This document shows, one piece after another, positions 1 through 5,825 of a DNA stretch of 13,635 bases. Numbering within the stretch: position 1 is the first letter of the stretch; the number at the start of each line of letters is the position of its first letter. The stretch comes from Verrucomicrobiota bacterium (lineage in GTDB: Bacteria; Verrucomicrobiota; Verrucomicrobiia; Limisphaerales; UBA11358): contig JAMFSG010000309.1 of NCBI GenBank assembly GCA_026225155.1, forward strand, positions 1 to 13,635. The letters run 5' to 3'. Made by a program: the position numbers and the translations under genes. Below the pieces are notes generated by a model. The model was not told the DNA's origin. It was given only the letters and a program-made list of their open reading frames with translations, and did not search any database.

Positions 1-1003
1 CATATTCTTCCAGCACCAATTCGCCGCGATCGTTGATCGGAATCACGCGCACGGTCGCGCCGACTTGTTCCGCAAGCAATTTCCACGGCACGATGTTCGC
101 GTGATGTTCGAGTTCGCTGACGATGATTTCGTCGCCCGCGCCGATATTTTTGCGGCCGTAACTTTGCGCGACGAGATTGATCGCTTCGGTTGTGCCGCGA
201 ACGAAAACAATTTCCTTCGCATCCGCTGCGCCGAGAAATTTGCGGACCTTCTCGCGTCCGGCCTCGAACAATTCCGTCGAGCGCGCGGCGAGTGCGTGCG
301 CGGCACGGTGGATGTTGGAATTGTCGCGGCTGTAAAATTGCGAGGTCGCGTCAATGACCGCCTGCGGCTTGTGCGTCGTGGCGGCGTTGTCGAGCCAGAT
401 GAGCGGCTTGCCGTTGACGAGCTGGTGCAGCGCGGGAAAATCGCGGCGCACGCCATCAAGATCAAACTTCGGGATCGGCGCGGCGTTTTTTGGATACGAC
501 TGGCAACTCGCTGGCGTTTTGCCGGAAGGATTGCCGCCGCGCAAAAAATAATATTCCGGCGTCGCGACCGATTCCGCGTCAGAAAAACCGAGCGCGGGAC
601 TGGCGTTCGTCGTTTTCGTTTTGGGCGTGTTGCCTTGCGGACGATAATCGCCGTTGCAACGCGGGTCGCCGAATGCGTAGCTGTCGCCAGAATCCGGCGC
701 GTGTGCGCCCGACGACGTTTTTTTCGGCTCGTTTTTTGACTCGGACAGTTTCGGCGCGTCCGGTTGCGCGCTCGGATGCACGGGTGGCAATGCGGAATTC
801 GCATTGCTGCCCGACAAATCCGGCAATTCCGAAACGCTCGGAATTTCGGACGGCAACGACGGCGTCGCCGTTGGCCGCGCGCCGCGCGCGAATCCTGAAA
901 ACGCCTCGCCGATCAAACGCGCGACGAGATCGTTGTGCGCCGGTTCCGCCACCGCCGGTTCGGCTGTGGGCGAACCGACTTCACTATTTGGAACTGTAGT
1001 CAT
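1..1003 (-). CDS. sufS: Cysteine desulfurase, SufS-type, Family 2A encapsulin cargo (3' end off the left edge)
   Basis: PLP-dependent class V aminotransferase fold enzyme that removes sulfur from cysteine to give alanine and enzyme-bound persulfide. Only residues 1-334 lie in the window; the PLP lysine and catalytic cysteine would be off the left edge. The catalytic part starts near residue 180 (FDLDGVRRDFPAL) and shows LDNAATTHKPQ (204-214), RGTTEAINLVA (269-279) and SELEHHANIVPW (296-307, with the His pair that stacks on PLP in this family). Before it lies an extension of about 175 residues, rich in Pro, Ser, Ala and Asn and probably disordered, with two less random patches: LVARLIGEAFSGF (26-38) and TPEYYFLRGG (148-157). 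Ordinary SufS proteins lack this, whereas Family 2A encapsulin cargo desulfurases carry it as the packaging domain. The ATG at 1003 overlaps the encapsulin stop by 20 nt, so the two are probably translationally coupled. I am confident of the enzyme family; the packaging role is inferred from the extension and the neighbour. Confidence 0.92.
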   Translation of the reverse strand, partial: MTTVPNSEVGSPTAEPAVAEPAHNDLVARLIGEAFSGFARGARPTATPSLPSEIPSVSELPDLSGSNANSALPPVHPSAQPDAPKLSESKNEPKKTSSGAHAPDSGDSYAFGDPRCNGDYRPQGNTPKTKTTNASPALGFSDAESVATPEYYFLRGGNPSGKTPASCQSYPKNAAPIPKFDLDGVRRDFPALHQLVNGKPLIWLDNAATTHKPQAVIDATSQFYSRDNSNIHRAAHALAARSTELFEAGREKVRKFLGAADAKEIVFVRGTTEAINLVAQSYGRKNIGAGDEIIVSELEHHANIVPWKLLAEQVGATVRVIPINDRGELVLEEY

Positions 1004-1943
1004 AGTAATTATTCACCACGACATTGTCCAAACGGGCGATGGCATCGGTCGTCAAAACGCTGGCCGAGAAATAACGCGTGACGAGATGCGACGCGATGGA
1101 ATTTTCGTTCGTGCCCATGTAGCGCACAGAAAGGCCAGGTTCCACTTCGCCGGTGACGCCGGTTTTTTGCAGACCGACCACGCCTTGTTCCGCTTCACCG
1201 ACGCGCAAAAGCAAAATACTGGTGGAATTATTTTTCACGTCGAGCTTGTTGCTCGGAATCAGCGGCACGCCGCGCCAAGTGATGAACGGCGAACCGAACA
1301 AATGAACCGTCGGCGGTGGCACACCGCGACGCGTGGCTTCACGACCGAACGCGACAATCGCTTTCGGATGCGCGAGAAAGAACGCGGGCTTTTTCCAGAC
1401 GAGGCCGAGCAATTCATCCAGATCGTCGGGCGACGGCGCACCTTTGCGCGTCTTGATGGTTTGCGACGCATCCACTTCCTTGAGCAAACCGAAGTCAGGA
1501 TTGTTGATGATTTCCCATTCTTCTTTTTCTTTGACGGCTTCGACGGTCAAACGGATCTGTTCGCGGAGCTGGTCAATCTTATTGCTATAAAGATCAGTGA
1601 CGCGCGTGTGCGTGCGGAGAACGGTTTGGATCGTGCTCAAATGATATTCGCGCGGGTCTTCTTCGTAATCCACGAAGGTCGTCGGCAATTTCGGCTCGCC
1701 GCCGGCGACGGTGAGCAAATCCACTTTCGCTTCGCCGAATTCATTCGCCGGCTGACCTTTCGCCGCTTTGGCGACGCGGTTGACGCGATAAACGCCGCCG
1801 TCCACATCTACCCACGGCAAAAGTTTATGCAGCCAGCGCGGCGTGATGTCCGTAATCTGCGGGACGGTGACGGTGGCGGTGGCGAGGTTGCGCGCAGCGG
1901 CGGCGCTCAAGCTCAAGTGCGGGGCGTTGGTGTCTTTGCTCAT
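984..1943 (-). CDS. srpI: Family 2A encapsulin shell protein (SrpI-like)
   Basis: HK97-fold capsid-like protein of 319 aa that in characterised relatives self-assembles into an icosahedral nanocompartment enclosing a cysteine desulfurase and storing sulfur. Recognised from family-typical stretches: TPRWLHKLLPWVDVDGGVYRVNR (34-56; N-terminal arm into the first domain), EEWEIINNPDFGLL (141-154), KKPAFFLAHPKAIVAFGREA (184-203), GVPPPTVHLFGSPFITWRGV (207-226) and the C-terminal stretch from RYMGTNENS (274) to NNYYDY (311-316). The length matches Family 2A, and there is no inserted cyclic-nucleotide-binding domain, which argues against Family 2B. No Shine-Dalgarno site precedes the ATG, but MSKDTNAP is a plausible start after a long leader. 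The desulfurase gene follows with a 20-nt overlap; cysE lies 267 nt upstream. A likely promoter lies at 2174-2201. The family call is by recognition, without alignment. Confidence 0.93.
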   Translation of the reverse strand: MSKDTNAPHLSLSAAAARNLATATVTVPQITDITPRWLHKLLPWVDVDGGVYRVNRVAKAAKGQPANEFGEAKVDLLTVAGGEPKLPTTFVDYEEDPREYHLSTIQTVLRTHTRVTDLYSNKIDQLREQIRLTVEAVKEKEEWEIINNPDFGLLKEVDASQTIKTRKGAPSPDDLDELLGLVWKKPAFFLAHPKAIVAFGREATRRGVPPPTVHLFGSPFITWRGVPLIPSNKLDVKNNSTSILLLRVGEAEQGVVGLQKTGVTGEVEPGLSVRYMGTNENSIASHLVTRYFSASVLTTDAIARLDNVVVNNYYDYSSK

Positions 1944-2029
1944 ACAGTTTTTAGTTGGTTGAATAAAAATTAATTTGTTGCTGCTTTGAAAAACGAAATG
2001 GAATTGCCGAAGCGAAAACGGACGCGCAG

Positions 2030-2046
2030 CGGAAAATTATTTTCCG
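2030..2046. promoter_or_regulatory. 17-bp palindrome in the encapsulin leader
   Basis: Perfect inverted repeat CGGAAAAT-T-ATTTTCCG, 87 bp before the encapsulin ATG and inside its predicted 5' leader. As RNA it can form a 7-bp stem with a 3-nt loop; as DNA it is an operator-like dyad. No T-run follows on the minus strand, so it is not a standard intrinsic terminator. Function unknown. Confidence 0.45.
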
Positions 2047-2103
2047 AACCGCCGCCGGCATCTGGACACAATTCGACATTAATACACTTTCGTTTTCATG
2101 GAG

Positions 2104-2122
2104 CTTCCAGTGATCCGGTCAG
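2104..2122 (-). promoter_or_regulatory. Hairpin motif copy C, upstream of the encapsulin
   Basis: Plus-strand sequence CTTCCAGTGATCCGGTCAG. Read on the minus strand it folds as CCGG-ATCA-CTGG (one G:U pair), flanked by GCT/AGC arms around a GA/A internal loop. It matches two other copies (3272-3290, 5376-5394) at all but about four positions. It lies in the predicted 5' leader of the encapsulin transcript. An ATG at 2099 opening a six-codon ORF (MKTKVY, stop) begins 4 nt after the GGAAG end of the motif. Confidence 0.55.
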
Positions 2123-2173
2123 CACCGTGAGAATTTTGCTTTTGAAGTGGCGTTGTCGCCTGCTGTTGATTAA

Positions 2174-2201
2174 ATCGTAAAGGCCGTGAGTCGGTTGTCA
2201 A
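2174..2201 (-). promoter_or_regulatory. Sigma70-type promoter for encapsulin-desulfurase
   Basis: On the minus strand a perfect -35 TTGACA (2201-2196) is followed by a 17-bp spacer and a -10 TACGAT (2179-2174, four of six consensus bases). It begins 10 nt after the cysE stop codon. The start of transcription would fall near 2167, giving a leader of about 220 nt before the encapsulin ATG at 1943. This suggests the shell and cargo can be transcribed separately from the cysteine-synthesis genes. Confidence 0.55.
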
Positions 2202-2210
2202 TGACGCGTT

Positions 2211-3245
2211 TCAAATCATCCAGTCGAGCGGCGAATCGTTTTTCCGGTCAATTTTAGAACGGATGGACAATTGTTTTTCGTGATAAATCACCAGTGAATT
2301 TGCCGGGACGCTATGCATCAAAAAAACATTCGCGCCGATGGTGGAATTCGCGCCGATGATGGTTTCGCCACCGAGAATCGTCGAGTTGGGATAAATGGTG
2401 ACATTGTCTTCCACTTCAGGATGGCGTTTACCGCCTTTGACAATGTGGCCGGCTTCGTCTTTCACAAAGCTGCGCGCGCCGAGCGTCACGCCGTGATACA
2501 GCTTCACATGCTTGCCGATCTTGCACGTCTCGCCGATGACGACGCCCGTGCCGTGATCTATAAAAAAGTGCGAACCGATCTTTGCGCCCGGATGAATGTC
2601 AATGCCGGTGCGGCTGTGTGCCCATTCCGTCATCATGCGCGGAATGATCGGCGCGCCCGCCGAATACAAAACATGCGCGAGCCGTTGGATCGCGATGACC
2701 TCGATGAACGGATACGACAAAATAATTTCCTCGCTGTAAAGCGCGGCCGGATCGCCTTCGTAAGCCGCTTCTATGTCCGTGCGCAACAGTTCGCGAACTT
2801 CGGAAAGCGAATGGCAAAACTGGCGCAAAATCGGCGGCGTGCGGCCCGTCGGTTTTTTCGGATCGCCGATGCGGACACTTTTGCGCACCTGATCTTCCAA
2901 GCGCGAAGCCACTTTGGAAAGCCGTTCGCGCGTGAGTTCCGCGAGCGAGCCATGATGCACTGCGTCGTCATCGTGAAAACCGGGAAATAATAATTGAAGC
3001 AAGTCTTCGCAAATCTGTCCAACTGCGCGCGTGGACGGCATATTATGCGCGTCGCGGTTATTCAATCCGCCCACTGTGGCGTAGGACGCGAGCAACTCCG
3101 GAACGAATTGGTCGTAGGCTTTTTCCTCGCCGACAGACGGTTCGCCGGCGCGCGCATTTCCATTTTCGTCTAAAATGGAAGCGGTTGAATGATGATCCAA
3201 ATTTACATCAACCGCAAAGGCATCGCGTTGAACTTGATTTTGCAA
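2211..3245 (-). CDS. cysE: Serine O-acetyltransferase
   Basis: Makes O-acetyl-L-serine from serine and acetyl-CoA, the first step of cysteine synthesis, in the cytoplasm. The 344-aa product has an N-terminal helical domain ending at DIEAAYEGDPAA (157-168) and a left-handed beta-helix (hexapeptide repeat) domain with DIHPGAKIGSHFFIDHGTG (216-234, including the family's catalytic region) and KRHPEVEDNVTIYPNSTILGG (273-293). The first 100 or so residues are poorly conserved, as in the longer bacterial SerAT type. The chain ends in isoleucine (DWMI), the residue that in cysteine synthase complexes inserts into the CysK active site. Start uncertain: the longest frame opens with a TTG at 3245, no ATG or clear ribosome binding site is seen near it, and the next ATG (residue 69) would be late. 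Lies 100 nt after cysK, with hairpin motif B in the gap. Confidence 0.93.
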   Translation of the reverse strand: MQNQVQRDAFAVDVNLDHHSTASILDENGNARAGEPSVGEEKAYDQFVPELLASYATVGGLNNRDAHNMPSTRAVGQICEDLLQLLFPGFHDDDAVHHGSLAELTRERLSKVASRLEDQVRKSVRIGDPKKPTGRTPPILRQFCHSLSEVRELLRTDIEAAYEGDPAALYSEEIILSYPFIEVIAIQRLAHVLYSAGAPIIPRMMTEWAHSRTGIDIHPGAKIGSHFFIDHGTGVVIGETCKIGKHVKLYHGVTLGARSFVKDEAGHIVKGGKRHPEVEDNVTIYPNSTILGGETIIGANSTIGANVFLMHSVPANSLVIYHEKQLSIRSKIDRKNDSPLDWMI

Positions 3246-3271
3246 AGAGTTTTTGATGCTTGATCCAAGAA

Positions 3272-3290
3272 CTTCCGGTGAACCGGTCAG
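3272..3290 (-). promoter_or_regulatory. Hairpin motif copy B, upstream of cysE
   Basis: Plus-strand sequence CTTCCGGTGAACCGGTCAG. On the minus strand it forms the strongest hairpin of the three: inner stem CCGG-TTCA-CCGG, a GA/A internal loop, then 7-bp outer arms AAGAACT/AGTTCTT (3295-3289 and 3273-3267). No U-run follows it on the minus strand, so it is not a classic terminator. The downstream edge of the motif is 26 nt from the TTG proposed for cysE. Confidence 0.6.
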
Positions 3291-3317
3291 TTCTTAAAAA
3301 ATTACGATTAAATTTGA

Positions 3318-3339
3318 GCCGCCCATTTTTTGGGTAGGC
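3318..3339 (-). terminator. Weak hairpin after cysK
   Basis: Between the cysK stop (3346) and cysE, the minus strand has GCC..CCCA-AAAAA-TGGG..GGC, a short interrupted stem. A run of six T follows only about 20 nt later. It could be a leaky terminator or an mRNA-processing hairpin; support is weak. Confidence 0.25.
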
Positions 3340-3345
3340 AATAAT

Positions 3346-4323
3346 TCATGCCGCCGAAATCAAACTGCTGATGTCATCGGAATCCGTATTGATGTCGGCA
3401 AACAGCCACGTCGAAAGATAGCGCTCGCTCGATGACGGCACAATGGCGACGATGGTTTTGCCCGCGTTTTCAGGGCGCTTCGCCACTTGCAACGCCGCCC
3501 AAACCGCCGCGCCGCTGGAAACGCCGATGGGAATGCCGTCGAGCTGATTCACTTCTTTCGAGATCGGGCCGGAATCGTCTTCGTTCACTTGGATTGTTTC
3601 GTCGAGAATTTTCACGTTCAAATTCACCGGAATAAAACCCGCGCCGATGCCTTGCAATTTATGCGGCCCGGGCGCGCCACCGGAAATCACCGGCGACTTC
3701 ACCGGCTCGACCGCGATCGCCTTGAAACTCGGTTTCAATTTTTTGATGACTTCGGCGACGCCAGTAATTGTTCCGCCCGTGCCGACGCCGGCGACGAGAA
3801 AATCCACTTTGCCATCCGTGTCGCGCCAGATTTCTTCGGCGGTAGTTTTGCGATGGATCGCGGGATTGGACGGATTGGAAAATTGCTGCAGCACGACGCT
3901 GTTTGGAATTTGTTTGTGCAATTCGTCCGCCTTCGCAATCGCACCTTTCATGCCTTTTGCGCCTTCGGTCAAAACCAGTTTGGCGCCAAGAATTTTCAGC
4001 AGCTTGCGCCGCTCCGTGCTCATTGTTTCCGGCATCGTCAAAATCAATTTCAAGCCGCGCGCCGCCGCGACGAATGCCAGCGCGATGCCGGTGTTGCCGC
4101 TCGTCGGCTCGATCAAAATCGTGTCCTGCCCGATCGCGCCGGATTTCAACGCGTCGTCAATCAGCGCCACGCCGATGCGGTCTTTCACGCTGGAAAGCGG
4201 ATTGAAAAATTCGAGTTTGAGCAAAACGTCCGCGACTGCGCCGTGTTTTTTCGCCGTGCGGTTCAAACGCACGAGCGGTGTGTTGCCGATGGTTTCCGTG
4301 ATGTCATTGAATATGCGTGGCAT
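3346..4323 (-). CDS. cysK: Cysteine synthase A (O-acetylserine sulfhydrylase)
   Basis: PLP enzyme that joins sulfide to O-acetylserine to form cysteine. The 325-aa product has the standard order of motifs: IGNTPLVRLN (12-21), the PLP lysine in SSVKDRIG (K47), the substrate loop PTSGNTG (73-79), the phosphate-binding GTGGTITG (181-188) and IGVSSGAA (266-273). The length is normal for CysK and there is no C-terminal CBS domain, so it is not cystathionine beta-synthase. It starts 5 nt after the sbp stop, so the two are cotranscribed; no Shine-Dalgarno site is visible. Together with cysE next door it forms the two-step path from serine to cysteine, the substrate of the desulfurase at the end of the cluster. 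Confidence 0.96.
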   Translation of the reverse strand: MPRIFNDITETIGNTPLVRLNRTAKKHGAVADVLLKLEFFNPLSSVKDRIGVALIDDALKSGAIGQDTILIEPTSGNTGIALAFVAAARGLKLILTMPETMSTERRKLLKILGAKLVLTEGAKGMKGAIAKADELHKQIPNSVVLQQFSNPSNPAIHRKTTAEEIWRDTDGKVDFLVAGVGTGGTITGVAEVIKKLKPSFKAIAVEPVKSPVISGGAPGPHKLQGIGAGFIPVNLNVKILDETIQVNEDDSGPISKEVNQLDGIPIGVSSGAAVWAALQVAKRPENAGKTIVAIVPSSSERYLSTWLFADINTDSDDISSLISAA

Positions 4324-4328
4324 AATTT

Positions 4329-5366
4329 TTATTTGGTTTGATAGATTTGGTCGAAAATTCCGCCGTCGGCAAAATGCGTTTGCTGCGCCTTCTGCCAGCC
4401 GCCCGCGATGTCATCCACCGTGAACAGATTCAACGGTTTGAAACGGTCGGCATATCTTGCGAGAATGGTTTGATTCTTCGGGCGGAAAAAATGTTGCGCC
4501 GCGATTTCCTGCCCCGCGTCGCTGTAAAGATATTCCAGATACGCGCGCGAAACCGCTTCGGTGCCGTGGCGTTTCACATTACGATCCACCCAGGCGACGG
4601 GATTTTCCGCGAGAATACTTATTGGCGGCAACACGACTTCAAGTTGGTCATTCGTAAAATTTTCCTGAACCACGGCCGCTTCATTTTCAAACGTCAGCAA
4701 AACATCGCCAATGCCGCGATCCGCAAACGTCGTCGTGGCGCCGCGTCCGCCGGTGTCGAGCACCGGCACATTCGCGAAAAGTTTCCCCACAAAATCGCGT
4801 GCCGACTTTTCATCGCCATTTGGTAATTTCAACGCGTAACCCCACGCGCCAAGATAACTATAACGTCCATTGCCCGAAGTCTTCGGATTCGGAATGACGA
4901 CGGAAACATCAGCACGAATGAGGTCATCCCAATTTTTTATGTTCTTCGGATTGCCTTTGCGCACAACAAACACAATCGTCGAAGTGTAAGGCACGCTGTG
5001 ATTCGGCAAACGCGTCGCCCAATTTGCCGGAATCAATTTCGCGCTTGTATGCAGAATATCAATGTCCAGCGGCTGGTTCATCGTCACCACGTCCGCTTCC
5101 AAACCGTTGACGACCGACTGCGCCTGTTTGCTCGAACCGCCGTGCGATTGGTTGATCGTCACGTTGTTGCTGGTTTTATCTTTCCAATAAGCCACAAATG
5201 ACTTGTTGAAATCCTGATAAAATTCCCGCGTGACGTCGTAAGAGACATTGAGAATTTTTACATCCGCCGCCGTCGCTTTTCCCGACCATAAAAGTCCGAT
5301 GGTGAAAACAACGAACGCGAGTTTTGGGAGCCAATTATTTTCTGGAGTATGTTTGAACGGTTTCAT
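4329..5366 (-). CDS. sbp: Periplasmic sulfate-binding protein of an ABC transporter
   Basis: Captures sulfate (or thiosulfate) in the periplasm and delivers it to a CysTWA-type permease. The 345-aa product has a signal peptide: basic N-terminus, hydrophobic LAFVVFTIGLLW (16-27) and an AxA-type cleavage site near ATAA-DVKI. The mature part starts with ILNVSYDVTREFYQDFN, the usual opening of Sbp/CysP proteins, and contains SHGGSSKQAQSVVNGLEADV and IPNPKTSGNGRYSYLGAWGY, both family signatures. No permease or ATPase gene is present in the window, so the partner transporter must lie elsewhere, or the protein is an orphan receptor. It follows the YezD gene by 43 nt, a gap filled by hairpin motif A whose GGAAG end sits 9 nt before the ATG and could act as the ribosome binding site. 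cysK follows 5 nt downstream. Confidence 0.93.
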   Translation of the reverse strand: MKPFKHTPENNWLPKLAFVVFTIGLLWSGKATAADVKILNVSYDVTREFYQDFNKSFVAYWKDKTSNNVTINQSHGGSSKQAQSVVNGLEADVVTMNQPLDIDILHTSAKLIPANWATRLPNHSVPYTSTIVFVVRKGNPKNIKNWDDLIRADVSVVIPNPKTSGNGRYSYLGAWGYALKLPNGDEKSARDFVGKLFANVPVLDTGGRGATTTFADRGIGDVLLTFENEAAVVQENFTNDQLEVVLPPISILAENPVAWVDRNVKRHGTEAVSRAYLEYLYSDAGQEIAAQHFFRPKNQTILARYADRFKPLNLFTVDDIAGGWQKAQQTHFADGGIFDQIYQTK

Positions 5367-5375
5367 TTTGTGAAT

Positions 5376-5394
5376 CTTCCGGCGTTCCGGTCAG
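5376..5394 (-). promoter_or_regulatory. Hairpin motif copy A, upstream of sbp
   Basis: Plus-strand sequence CTTCCGGCGTTCCGGTCAG; on the minus strand CCGG-AACG-CCGG forms the inner stem. The GGAAG on its 3' side is the only Shine-Dalgarno-like sequence before sbp (9 nt before ATG), and part of it is paired in the hairpin, so folding could limit translation. It lies in the 43-nt gap between the YezD gene and sbp. Confidence 0.55.
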
Positions 5395-5409
5395 TTGGCA
5401 GATCAAGGT

Positions 5410-5607
5410 TTAATCTTTGGAAAAATTTTCGCCTGACGCTTTATCCAATCGCAATCGCTCAGTCTTTTCAATCTGGATCACGCGCGAATCGTGCACGACG
5501 ATTTCTACGACGCCATAGCGCAACGAGCCAACCTGCTGGCGGACAAGCTCCAGCCAGTTGGCGTTGCTCAAGTTTTGACTGCCAGACTTTGGGGTCGGTT
5601 CGCTCAT
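5410..5607 (-). CDS. yezD: YezD family small protein (DUF2292)
   Basis: A 65-aa soluble protein. The core NWLELVRQQVGSLRYGVVEI followed by VVHDSRVIQIEKTERLRL (17-54) matches the YezD/DUF2292 family: a short helix, then a small beta hairpin. Its biochemical function is not known to me. Genes of this family are often found beside sulfate uptake and assimilation genes, which fits this position as first gene of the sulfur operon, 43 nt before sbp. The ATG at 5607 lies at the edge of an AT-rich divergent region and has no clear Shine-Dalgarno site. The tail after residue 55 (DKASGENFSKD) is low-complexity. The family call is by recognition of the core. Confidence 0.8.
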   Translation of the reverse strand: MSEPTPKSGSQNLSNANWLELVRQQVGSLRYGVVEIVVHDSRVIQIEKTERLRLDKASGENFSKD

Positions 5608-5640
5608 TTGTTTAATTTATTAAAACAACTAATCAAGTCG

Positions 5641-5658
5641 TTTATTTGCGTAAATAAA
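5641..5658. promoter_or_regulatory. 18-bp dyad in the divergent promoter region
   Basis: Inverted repeat TTTATTT-GCGT-AAATAAA with perfect 7-bp arms, 34 bp upstream of the YezD start, in the AT-rich region 5608-5825 between the sulfur operon and the LuxR-type gene. It looks like an operator for a dimeric regulator. The whole region must hold the operon promoter, but I could not assign -35/-10 boxes with confidence. Confidence 0.4.
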
Positions 5659-5825
5659 AATTAATCTTATCACGCCAGTTTGTTCGCGGTTATTTTGTTG
5701 TTTTAATTATTTTTTAAATTAACAACAACGCTTATACACGACTTACAATGTCGTTATTATCTATTTTAAATTTTCTGTGTCAATTGTTTTTTAATTATTT
5801 TGTTTCGAGAAACGCCGTGCAAATT

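Noticed and set aside
43..804. Long open frames on both strands (43-804 minus, 65-739 plus, 490-999 plus)
   Set aside because: They are Arg/Ala-rich shadows of the desulfurase gene, whose own frame reads a clear SufS sequence without interruption from 1003 to the left edge.
804..1973. 389-aa plus-strand frame opposite the encapsulin gene
   Set aside because: Antisense to a well-recognised encapsulin; its composition and lack of any known motif fit a GC-skewed shadow.
2047..2210. A known SAM (S-box) or cobalamin riboswitch in the encapsulin leader
   Set aside because: I looked for the conserved core sequences of these classes in the minus-strand leader and did not see them; only the local hairpin and palindrome are supported.
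3267..3295. Hairpin B as an intrinsic terminator of cysK
   Set aside because: The stem is strong, but on the minus strand the T-run comes before it and GGATC follows, so the required downstream U-run is missing.
5748..5825. ATG 5748 as the start of the LuxR-type protein
   Set aside because: The extra 26 residues are hydrophobic, come from AT-rich intergenic-like sequence and match no receiver domain; ATG 5826 is more plausible, though not proven.
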